A stretch of DNA of 64,000 nucleotides from NCBI GenBank assembly GCA_934204655.1, contig CAKPZJ010000003.1, positions 1 to 64,000 on the forward strand, read 5' to 3'. Each line of letters begins with the position of its first letter. Position 1 is the stretch's first letter. The translations under genes and the position numbers were made by a program. Under the pieces are notes generated by a model. That model was given only the letters and a program-made list of their open reading frames with translations, had not been told where the DNA came from and did no database searches. This stretch comes from an uncultured Prevotella sp. Its GTDB lineage: Bacteria > Bacteroidota > Bacteroidia > Bacteroidales > Bacteroidaceae. Below, one piece after another: positions 25,506 through 32,334 of this stretch.

Positions 25506-26104
25506 CCCCTGTGCTGCGCAGAGCCCTGATGGCCCTGATGGTGTGGGCGGCCCTGGGCACCATGGTATGCCGGGCACAGCTGTCGGACAAGGAACAGCTT
25601 AATCGAGCCCTCGAATACTTTCAGACTGAGAAGTACCACGAGTGTATGCTCATCCTGGCCCGCCTGGACAGCACCTACACGCTGAACCCGCGCTTCAGGG
25701 CGTTCTTGGGAGTATGCTACTACTACGATGGCAACTACCCGCAGGCGGCCCGCTACTTAGAAGCTACCCTGCCCCAGCTTACGCCCTTCGGCCCGCAGGA
25801 GCTGTCGGTGTACTGCTGGCTGTGTGCCGAGAGCCTGTTCAATGAGGGTCTGTGGCACAGGGCCGTGGCCTACTACGAGCAGGCCACGCTGCAACGGCGG
25901 GGAGCCGACAAGGCCGATGCGCTGTACCGCTTGGGGTTCTGCTACATCAACATGGCCAACTGGCCCAGTGCCTATGAGTACATGGAGAGTGCGCTGAGCT
26001 ACTACAGGGCCGACAGGAGCCGGGCCAGCACGGCCCGCATAGAACAGCTGTCGCACATGGTGCCGGCTCTGAGACTGAAGGCTAACGCCGCAGCCACACA
26101 ATAG
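25502..26104 (+). CDS. Exported TPR protein, M64 operon
   Basis: The longer open frame begins within the M64 gene at 25448, but the ATG at 25502 overlaps the M64 stop (ATGA) and gives a signal peptide (LMALMVWAALGTMVCRAQ), so I choose it (200 residues). The mature part has TPR-like repeats: NRALEYFQTEKYHECMLILA, FLGVCYYYDGNYPQAARYLE, LYRLGFCYINMANWPSAYEY. It is probably periplasmic and may present or regulate the peptidase; that is inference. Confidence 0.8.
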   Translation: MTPVLRRALMALMVWAALGTMVCRAQLSDKEQLNRALEYFQTEKYHECMLILARLDSTYTLNPRFRAFLGVCYYYDGNYPQAARYLEATLPQLTPFGPQELSVYCWLCAESLFNEGLWHRAVAYYEQATLQRRGADKADALYRLGFCYINMANWPSAYEYMESALSYYRADRSRASTARIEQLSHMVPALRLKANAAATQ

Positions 26105-26220
26105 CATCCCCGGAACCACTGCGGCACGGCCCGCCATGGCTCCTGGCTCCACCGTGACCATCGCGGCTACGCCCCTTGCCCCACGGGCACAAATAAGGAA
26201 TACAGGAATAAGGAAAAACG

Positions 26221-26266
26221 GTTTCAGCCGGCAACGGGGCATAACACCCACGCTGCCGGCTGAAAC
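26221..26266. terminator. Bidirectional hairpin between convergent operons
   Basis: GTTTCAGCCGGCA (26221-26233) and TGCCGGCTGAAAC (26254-26266) form a perfect 13-bp stem. Flanks are moderately A/T-rich. It separates the M64/TPR operon from the sigma-module-2 operon. Confidence 0.75.
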
Positions 26267-26288
26267 TGTTATACAAGGCCCGATGCCA

Positions 26289-26729
26289 TTAGCGGTCGGG
26301 CGGACACTCGCGCTTAGCCGCGCGGCGGAAAGCCATACGGTGGAACATGTCCTCAGCCCGCAATATCTTCATCACTACATTAGCGGGCAGTATGGCCATA
26401 AACTTCTGGTGATACTCCATCTGTATGGTGCGTATCTGTACATCTATTTTGTCCATGCGCTGGATGGCCCGGGCACACGCCGCCTCGTCTGCGAGGTCTA
26501 TGTGCTGGTACTGGCGCATCTCGGTGAACAGTACGCGCTGCTTCTTCTGCATCTCGCGGAACAGAGGAAAGAAACGGGAAGCCTGCTTAGGAGTGAGGCC
26601 GGCACGGTTGGCGATGAAACTCTCCATTTCGGCCTGGAAACGCTTAGGATTAAATTCCCTGTCGCGGGGCCGGGCAACAGCCGTGGCCATCACCATGCCC
26701 AATAACAGTATCAGTATATATCTCTTCAT
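26289..26729 (-). CDS. Spy/CpxP-like periplasmic protein, last gene of sigma module 2
   Basis: This 146-residue protein has a signal peptide (MKRYILILLLGMVMATAVA) and is otherwise helical and basic, with LTPKQASRFFPLFREMQKKQ resembling the LTxxQ repeat of Spy/CpxP chaperones. Such proteins often report on envelope stress. It is 11 bases after the 116-residue membrane protein gene and ends near the terminator at 26221. The chaperone role is inference from fold pattern and context. Confidence 0.75.
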   Translation of the reverse strand: MKRYILILLLGMVMATAVARPRDREFNPKRFQAEMESFIANRAGLTPKQASRFFPLFREMQKKQRVLFTEMRQYQHIDLADEAACARAIQRMDKIDVQIRTIQMEYHQKFMAILPANVVMKILRAEDMFHRMAFRRAAKRECPPDR

Positions 26730-26740
26730 ACGCTTATCGG

Positions 26741-27091
26741 TTAATAATCATACAGCGAGGCATACATATCGCCCTTATCGTACATGGCATAGTCGGTCAT
26801 CTGGTCGAAGGTGTCGGCCGTGGTACCGTCGTGGGTAGCTGCCACCTGGGCAGCAGGCTCGGCCCGATGCAGGAAAGCCACCGTGCCACCTACCAGGCCA
26901 CACACGCAGGCTGCCGTGGCCACCCAGTAACGATAGCGGTGCCACCACGTGGTGTGGGGGCGCACCGTCTGAGGCTGCTCGGGGAGCCTGGCCATAAGCT
27001 CATCGGCGAAATGGTCGAAATAGCCATCAGGAACCGTAAAGGGGTTACGGCCTGCGCGGGGCTTCATGTCGTTCAGATTTATTTCGCTCAT
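26741..27091 (-). CDS. Single-span membrane protein, putative anti-sigma partner (module 2)
   Basis: This 116-residue protein has a cytoplasmic start (about 52 residues, NPFTVPDGYFDHFADELMAR), one transmembrane helix about 53-71 (WVATAACVCGLVGGTVAFL) and a short Asp/Thr/Tyr-rich periplasmic tail. The PFxVPxGYFxxF pattern is common in small membrane proteins encoded just after ECF sigma genes in Bacteroidetes. It lies 42 bases after the sigma gene. Anti-sigma activity is inferred from position and topology only. Confidence 0.7.
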   Translation of the reverse strand: MSEINLNDMKPRAGRNPFTVPDGYFDHFADELMARLPEQPQTVRPHTTWWHRYRYWVATAACVCGLVGGTVAFLHRAEPAAQVAATHDGTTADTFDQMTDYAMYDKGDMYASLYDY

Positions 27092-27133
27092 ATCATTACT
27101 TTTAATATTATGACGATTGCTATCCGGGAAAGT

Positions 27134-27673
27134 TTAATCCCGGTGCTTAATATATTCGGATATTTTTTGCATAGCTATGTGGTAGCTCGCCTTGAGGGCT
27201 CCCTCGGTACGGTCGAACATCTTGCTGATGTCAGCGTACTTCATCTCATCATAGTAGCGTAGTACGAAGACGGCGCGCTGCATCTCGGGCAGCGTGGCGA
27301 TGGCTTCCTGGAGCAGGGCCTCGGCGGTGTCGCCGTCAAAGTAGTCATCGGCCATCAGGTGCTGGGCCACCGATATGTCCTGGTCGGCCTGCAGGGTGGT
27401 CTTCTGCCGCCGCAGGAAGTCTAACGACTCGTTGACGGCTATGCGGTAGAGCCAGGTAGAGAGCTTGGCATCGCCCTTGAACCCATCGAGGTTTGCCCAG
27501 GCTTTCAGGAAGACATTCTGGAGAATGTCGTCGGCATCGTCGTGGTAGAGCACGAAGTGGCGAATCTTCCAATACAGCAGTTCGCTGTACTGGCGGACCA
27601 TACAGGCAAAGCCCTGGCGGCGCGTTTCGGGCGCTCGGAGCATCTTCACTATGTCCTTGTCGTCTATGGTCAT
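27134..27673 (-). CDS. ECF-family RNA polymerase sigma factor (module 2)
   Basis: This 179-residue protein has sigma region 2 with DDADDILQNVFLKAWANLDGF and region 4 with TLPEMQRAVFVLRYYDEMKY then ADISKMFDRTEGALKASYH. Its start overlaps the stop of the L,D-transpeptidase gene by 4 bases (ATGA), so it is translated as part of that operon. Sigma encoded behind a cell-wall enzyme suggests an envelope response. Confidence 0.93.
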   Translation of the reverse strand: MTIDDKDIVKMLRAPETRRQGFACMVRQYSELLYWKIRHFVLYHDDADDILQNVFLKAWANLDGFKGDAKLSTWLYRIAVNESLDFLRRQKTTLQADQDISVAQHLMADDYFDGDTAEALLQEAIATLPEMQRAVFVLRYYDEMKYADISKMFDRTEGALKASYHIAMQKISEYIKHRD

Positions 27674-29214
27674 CGGTAATTGCTCAGATAGTTGATGATA
27701 AGGTCGTCGTAACCATACACGTCGGGATAACTACACACACCGCCACCACTACGGGGATAGAGGGTGCAGTAGGTAATGAAGAGGGGAACCGTGGGGTCTA
27801 CGCGCTGAGAACCGATAAGGAGCCGGCGCTGCAGGGTATCGGGATGCTGGTCGGCTTCGCGGTCGGCGGAGAGGCGGGCCGTCATGGAGTACAGTATCTT
27901 GGCTTTCAGGCGGTCGCTCTTGTCTTCCAGGAGAAACACGGCCAGGTCATAGGGACGCTCTACACGCACGCAGCCATGAGAGACGGCCCGGTTGTCGCGT
28001 GCAAAGAAACTGCGCGAAGGTGTATCGTGCAGGTAAACAGAGAAAGCATTGTCAAAACGGAAGATGATACGGCCCAGGGAGTTGCCCTCGCCACCCCGCT
28101 GAATGACCGAGACCGACGGCGAGAGCAGCATATCGGCCGACACAAGCCGTGGATTGAGGGTCTTGCCGCTCTTGCGGTCGCGTATAATATAATTATGGTG
28201 GGCAAAATAGCCACTGTCGCCGGCATGACGGGCCACGCTCTGACGGACAATGCTCTTGGGCATAATCCACTGAGGATTGATGTCCATACGCTTGATGTCG
28301 CTATACAGCAGGGGGGTCTTGGCCGCCAGCGAGCCACAGCCTACACGCATCTGCATACGCTGGTCGCCATCAATGGCGGTAAGGGTAAACGAGGGGATGT
28401 TGACTACCACATACTTGCGGTAGTCGCTGGGCGAGTGGTGGGTACGCCAGCGACTACGCTCCATGTTAACCAGTATCTGGGTGCGGTAACGGGCCATCAG
28501 GGCGGGGTCGTGCAACATGGCTCGATACTGGCGGTAGAGTTGGTCGGTAGGCTGAATGGCGCGGAGGAACTCAGCCACGCTGTCGTGGGCCACCTTGGCG
28601 ATGGCCCCACGGCAAAACGCCGCACTGGGGGTGTCCATGCCCACGGCGAAGAGGGTGCGGTAACCGGCTGAGACACGGGCGGTGTCGACCAGGTCGACGC
28701 GGTTGAACAGAAAACGTGGGTTGACAAAGCCGAAACGCTGGCCCAAGGCATAGCGCAGGTAATACTTCGTAAGATAGTACTCTAACCGGCCGATAGTCTT
28801 GCTGATGGTATGCAGGGTGTCAAAGTCTAACTGGCGCAGACGGCGCAAGTCCTCGCGCATAAGCCCCACCCGGAACTTCTGCGGACTGAATCCAAGGCTG
28901 TCGACAGCAGCTAAATAAGTGAGGAGGGTATCGGCACGGTGGTCTACGCCGCTGCGGTCTATCCAGAGCATACGCCCGCCCTGGGCGTAGTAACCTCGGG
29001 TAAAATAGTCGGCCATAAGGGTGTCGCCGTCGGCATGTATCAGACTGGCAATCTGGGCCTGCACACGGTGGGGACTGATGATGTAATCGGCATGACGCAT
29101 GGGGGCAAACGCCGCCATGGTAAGGTTACGGTTGGGATTGGGCACCCCATCGTGGCAGGCAGCCACGGCCAGTGCCCACACTATCAGACAAAGCGCAACC
29201 CGTATAAACTGCAA
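27670..29214 (-). CDS. L,D-transpeptidase (YcbB-type) lipoprotein
   Basis: This 514-residue protein starts with a lipoprotein signal (ALCLIVWALAVAACHD). The middle contains NPQWIMPKSI, part of the YcbB/LdtD region, and the catalytic motif SHGCVRVE has Ser412 and Cys415. It crosslinks peptidoglycan between meso-diaminopimelate residues (3-3 links) on the periplasmic side. No clear peptidoglycan-binding domain is seen. It begins 6 bases after the CTD-like miniprotein gene and overlaps the ECF sigma gene. Confidence 0.93.
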   Translation of the reverse strand: MQFIRVALCLIVWALAVAACHDGVPNPNRNLTMAAFAPMRHADYIISPHRVQAQIASLIHADGDTLMADYFTRGYYAQGGRMLWIDRSGVDHRADTLLTYLAAVDSLGFSPQKFRVGLMREDLRRLRQLDFDTLHTISKTIGRLEYYLTKYYLRYALGQRFGFVNPRFLFNRVDLVDTARVSAGYRTLFAVGMDTPSAAFCRGAIAKVAHDSVAEFLRAIQPTDQLYRQYRAMLHDPALMARYRTQILVNMERSRWRTHHSPSDYRKYVVVNIPSFTLTAIDGDQRMQMRVGCGSLAAKTPLLYSDIKRMDINPQWIMPKSIVRQSVARHAGDSGYFAHHNYIIRDRKSGKTLNPRLVSADMLLSPSVSVIQRGGEGNSLGRIIFRFDNAFSVYLHDTPSRSFFARDNRAVSHGCVRVERPYDLAVFLLEDKSDRLKAKILYSMTARLSADREADQHPDTLQRRLLIGSQRVDPTVPLFITYCTLYPRSGGGVCSYPDVYGYDDLIINYLSNYR

Positions 29215-29220
29215 AGCAAC

Positions 29221-29529
29221 TTACTTAACTGAGATTTTGCGAACAAACTTTCCTACCTTCACGATGTAACATCCCTTAGGCAAGTTCAACTCGAAACGCT
29301 TATCGTCGCCCTCTACACGTACGCTCATTACGCGCACGCCGGTAACGTTGTATATCTGAAGCGTCTCGCCCTCGGCGCCAGTAACGCGGAGTATTGAGTT
29401 GGCATAAATGATGGAAACCTGCGAAATGCCCGCCTCTACGATTTCGACAGCAGGTACAGCCGATGCCGAAGCGGGGATGGCAAGTGTTACAAATGTAGCT
29501 ATAATTGTAGTAAGTATAGTTTTTGTCAT
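29221..29529 (-). CDS. Miniprotein consisting of a signal peptide and a secretion-tail-like (T9SS CTD) domain
   Basis: This 102-residue protein has a signal peptide (about residues 1-24, ending ASASA) and then almost nothing but a tail-like domain: LQIYNVTGVRVMSVRVEG, FELNLPKGCYIVKV and the end VRKISVK. This strand order and the GxYIVKV and KISVK elements resemble the C-terminal sorting domain of type IX secretion substrates. Normally that domain is attached to a large cargo; here there is none. It is the first gene of the sigma-module-2 operon, behind tandem repeats. Confidence 0.72.
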   Translation of the reverse strand: MTKTILTTIIATFVTLAIPASASAVPAVEIVEAGISQVSIIYANSILRVTGAEGETLQIYNVTGVRVMSVRVEGDDKRFELNLPKGCYIVKVGKFVRKISVK

Positions 29530-29592
29530 AAGCCTTTCTGTTATTTATCTGTTATTGGCTGCATATACTGAGCCATTGATACTGGCCCTAAC

Positions 29593-29753
29593 GGCCGAGG
29601 CAATGCCTATTTTCTGCAAAAATAGTGCGAGTCAAGCGCCAAGAGCTTGCTCTAATGGCCGAGACGATGCCTATTTTCTGCAAAAATAGTGCGAGTCGAG
29701 CGCCAAGAGCTTGCTCTAATGGCCGAGACGATGCCTATTTTCTGCAAAAATAG
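29593..29753 (-). repeat. 64-bp tandem repeat, 2.5 copies, each with a -7 element
   Basis: Units at 29593-29656 and 29657-29720 differ at few positions; a partial third spans 29721-29753. Each contains CAAAAATA, which on the minus strand reads TATTTTTG (TAnnTTTG), towards the miniprotein operon 64-200 bases away. Each unit also has the small palindrome AGAGCTTGCTCT. A diverged copy lies at 10397-10470, also upstream of a minus-strand gene. Confidence 0.85.
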
Positions 29754-29808
29754 AGAAAATAATGCAAAGAGGGCCACCAGCCGGCTACAAATCATCTCGG
29801 CGTTAAAA

Positions 29809-30726
29809 CTATTTAACATCTATCACCTTGCCTTCATTGCAAAGTTCGGAATCAGGGAAGATGCTGCGGGCCTCGTCCAAGATAGTGCCCTCGCTGTCAT
29901 AACGGGCACTGAAATGGCCTAAGAGGAGCCGGCCGACGCCTGCATCATGGGCCACCTGGGCAGCCTGGCGTGCGGTACTGTGGTAATAGAGCCGGGCGCG
30001 AGAACGACACGAGTCGTCGTAGGTACTCTCATGGTAGAGTACGTTTACGCCCCGTACCAGGCGATGCAACCCAGGCATATAGCGCGTGTCGCTACAATAG
30101 GCATAGCTACGCGGGGGCTCGGCCGGCACGGTGAGCCGCTCGTGGGGCACTTCTACCCCATCGGCCGTAGTCCATCCGGCCCCGTTCTTGATATTGTTGA
30201 TATAACAGAGCGGTATCTTATAGAAGTCTATCATGTCGCGGCGAATGTGGGAGAGCGTAGCTTTCTCGCGGAAAAGGTAGCCGCAGCAAGGCACGCGATG
30301 GGCCAGGGGAATGGTAGAAACGGTAAGGCTACGGTCCTCGTAGACCACCTGCGACACGGTGGGGTCTACGGCATGAAAGATGACCTCGAACTCCAGTCCC
30401 GTGCAAAAGGCGGCCATCTCCATGTCAAGCACGGGGCCCAACTCTTTCGGTGCATAGACATGCAGAGGGGCCGTCCGACCCAACATACCGAACGTGGAAA
30501 TCATGCCGATGAGGCCAAAGCAATGGTCGCCATGAAGATGGGAGATAAAGACACAGCCTATGCGTGTGAAATGGATGCGGGAGCGGCGCAGCTGTATCTG
30601 CGTGCCCTCACCGCAGTCGACCATAAACATCTTCTCGCGTATCTCCACCACCTGCGAAGAGGCATTGTGATGGAGCGTAGGCAGCGCGCTGCCACAGCCC
30701 AGTATGTATATCTTAAAGGGTTCCAC
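29809..30726 (-). CDS. rnz: Ribonuclease Z
   Basis: RNase Z matures tRNA 3' ends. This 305-residue metallo-beta-lactamase protein has the short-form pattern: ILGCGSALPTLHHN start, SHLHGDHCFGL (HxHxDH zinc motif, about residues 62-67), and the late LLGHFSARY with a further His. It has the CSDTRYM strand. Length is normal for the bacterial short form. It precedes the lipoprotein and mazG genes read the same way, being transcribed last. Confidence 0.95.
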   Translation of the reverse strand: MEPFKIYILGCGSALPTLHHNASSQVVEIREKMFMVDCGEGTQIQLRRSRIHFTRIGCVFISHLHGDHCFGLIGMISTFGMLGRTAPLHVYAPKELGPVLDMEMAAFCTGLEFEVIFHAVDPTVSQVVYEDRSLTVSTIPLAHRVPCCGYLFREKATLSHIRRDMIDFYKIPLCYINNIKNGAGWTTADGVEVPHERLTVPAEPPRSYAYCSDTRYMPGLHRLVRGVNVLYHESTYDDSCRSRARLYYHSTARQAAQVAHDAGVGRLLLGHFSARYDSEGTILDEARSIFPDSELCNEGKVIDVK

Positions 30727-30751
30727 TATCAGCTATGTTATGATATTCGCC

Positions 30752-31327
30752 TTACTGCTCGGGGATAGCCTGCTGACGCTTGAAGGCGTAGATGCCCTCG
30801 CGGTTCTCCAGATAAAGACTGTCGGCACCCAACTGAACCACGCTGAAGGTATCGCGGTTGAGCAGCAGATTGCCATTGTATATCTTCCAGGATGTCCAGG
30901 GATGTGCCTCGGCCTTCACGCTCGACTCTACGACCCCTCCCTCCTGTATCTCGAAGTTCTTGTCTATGCTGGTCCATCTGCCTAAGAGCGTGGTGAGGTT
31001 CACCACCTGGGTGGCCACCAACTCGCCGTTGCCGTCCTTGGCTCCCACGACAGCCATGCGGTCGCCGGCTAACATGCCGCCCTTCACCACTTCGTCCTCG
31101 GAGCCTACGTCAACCAGGTAGGTCAACGTATCGCCCTCATCGGTTATCAGTTCTAACGTGTGCATAGACGTTCCCGTTCCGCAGACCCCATAGATGGTGG
31201 AATCTGGCTGTACGGTGGCCTCTGTGCTATCTGCCTGCTGGGCATCGTCACCCGTCTTATTGCCATGGCAGCCTGCCATGGTTACCAAAACTAAAGCCAA
31301 TATGGCCAAAACTACTGATTTTCGCAT
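30752..31327 (-). CDS. Lipocalin-like lipoprotein
   Basis: From the ATG at 31327 it is 191 residues with a lipoprotein signal (VLAILALVLVTMAGCHG). The mature part is beta-rich: GTSMHTLELITDEGDTLTY, LLGRWTSIDKNFEI, TSWKIYNGNLLLNRDTFSVV, SLYLENREGIYAF. GRW near the middle and the strand order suggest the lipocalin-like family of Bacteroidetes lipoproteins. The open frame to 31375 lacks any signal. Ligand unknown. Lies between mazG and rnz. Confidence 0.78.
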   Translation of the reverse strand: MRKSVVLAILALVLVTMAGCHGNKTGDDAQQADSTEATVQPDSTIYGVCGTGTSMHTLELITDEGDTLTYLVDVGSEDEVVKGGMLAGDRMAVVGAKDGNGELVATQVVNLTTLLGRWTSIDKNFEIQEGGVVESSVKAEAHPWTSWKIYNGNLLLNRDTFSVVQLGADSLYLENREGIYAFKRQQAIPEQ

Positions 31328-31414
31328 AGTTATATTCTCCGTTATATCTGCAACACCCGCAATTCTTCTATCCACGACCCGCAGGTGCCTATACCTTATT
31401 ATATATATAGTATC

Positions 31415-32236
31415 TTATCTCTTCTCAAGTTGCTTAGCCTCGTTCCAGAGTGCATCCATCTCTCCGAGCGTCATATCCTTTAACTCCTTACCACCCTCCT
31501 TAGCCTTGCGCTCCACATAGTTAAACCGATGGATAAATTTCTGATTGGTCTGCTCCAACGCGTTGTCTGGATTAAGGTGATAAAGACGTGCTGCGTTAAT
31601 CACGCTGAACAAGAAATCGCCCAGTTCTTTCTCAGAGTTGGGACCATCGCCCTTAGCTAACTCTACCTCGAGCTCGCCCATCTCCTCGCGCACCTTATCC
31701 CACACGTCCTCACGGCGCTGCCAGTCGAAACCCACATTACGGGCCTTGTCCTGGATGCGATAAGCCTTGATAAGAGATGGAAGAGCATCGGGCACACCCG
31801 AGAGAACTGTCTTGTTGCCGTCTTTCTCCTTCTGCTTAATCTGCTCCCAGGTCTGCTCTACGGCTTCGCTGTCAGCCGGCGTGTCCACAGCATCGGCCTT
31901 AGGGTCATCGGGCCATCCAGTCCAATCGATAAATGGATGGCGGAACATCAGCTTGCGCGCCTCTTGGGTACATACGTCGGCCATGTCAAACTCGCCGGCC
32001 TCAGCGCCCAATATGGCATAGAACAAGACGTGCTCCATCACATCGCCCAGTTCCTTCATAATGTTATGCATATCCTTTTTGGCCAGGGCGTCGGCCAGTT
32101 CAAACACCTCTTCTATCGTATTGGGCCGCAAGCTTTCAAATGTCTGCTTCCTGTCCCACGGACATTCCTTGCGAAGCCTCTCCTGAACATCCAACAGGCG
32201 CCCAAATGCTTCTATGATAGTCTCTCTGCTATTCAT
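31415..32236 (-). CDS. mazG: Nucleoside triphosphate pyrophosphohydrolase MazG
   Basis: From ATG 32236 this is 273 residues, the usual two-domain MazG. RLRKECPWDRKQTFESLRPN leads into NTIEEVFELADAL, with the EExxE metal motif, then ELGDVMEHVLFYA. The second domain has EMGELEVELAKG and ELGDFLFSVINAARL. It hydrolyses non-canonical NTPs and ppGpp-related nucleotides. The frame opens to 32377, but the extension is hydrophobic nonsense and overlaps the valS promoter. Divergent from valS. Confidence 0.95.
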   Translation of the reverse strand: MNSRETIIEAFGRLLDVQERLRKECPWDRKQTFESLRPNTIEEVFELADALAKKDMHNIMKELGDVMEHVLFYAILGAEAGEFDMADVCTQEARKLMFRHPFIDWTGWPDDPKADAVDTPADSEAVEQTWEQIKQKEKDGNKTVLSGVPDALPSLIKAYRIQDKARNVGFDWQRREDVWDKVREEMGELEVELAKGDGPNSEKELGDFLFSVINAARLYHLNPDNALEQTNQKFIHRFNYVERKAKEGGKELKDMTLGEMDALWNEAKQLEKR

Positions 32237-32256
32237 TGTGCTCAATAATTTCTTTG

Positions 32257-32264
32257 CAAAAGTA
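32257..32264 (-). promoter_or_regulatory. -7 element for mazG
   Basis: The minus strand reads TACTTTTG, 20 bases upstream of the mazG ATG. Confidence 0.6.
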
Positions 32265-32287
32265 AGTAAATTTACACAAAAAATCAG

Positions 32288-32295
32288 TAACTTTG
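32288..32295 (+). promoter_or_regulatory. -7 element for valS
   Basis: TAACTTTG, 39 bases upstream of the valS ATG, within 24 bases of the divergent mazG element. Confidence 0.65.
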
Positions 32296-32334
32296 CAATG
32301 TTTTTTAATAAAGAATTTATAGATATCAATAAAT

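Noticed and set aside
29593-29753. CRISPR array
   Set aside because: The units are 64 bases and nearly identical throughout, with no short repeat plus variable spacer pattern and no cas genes.
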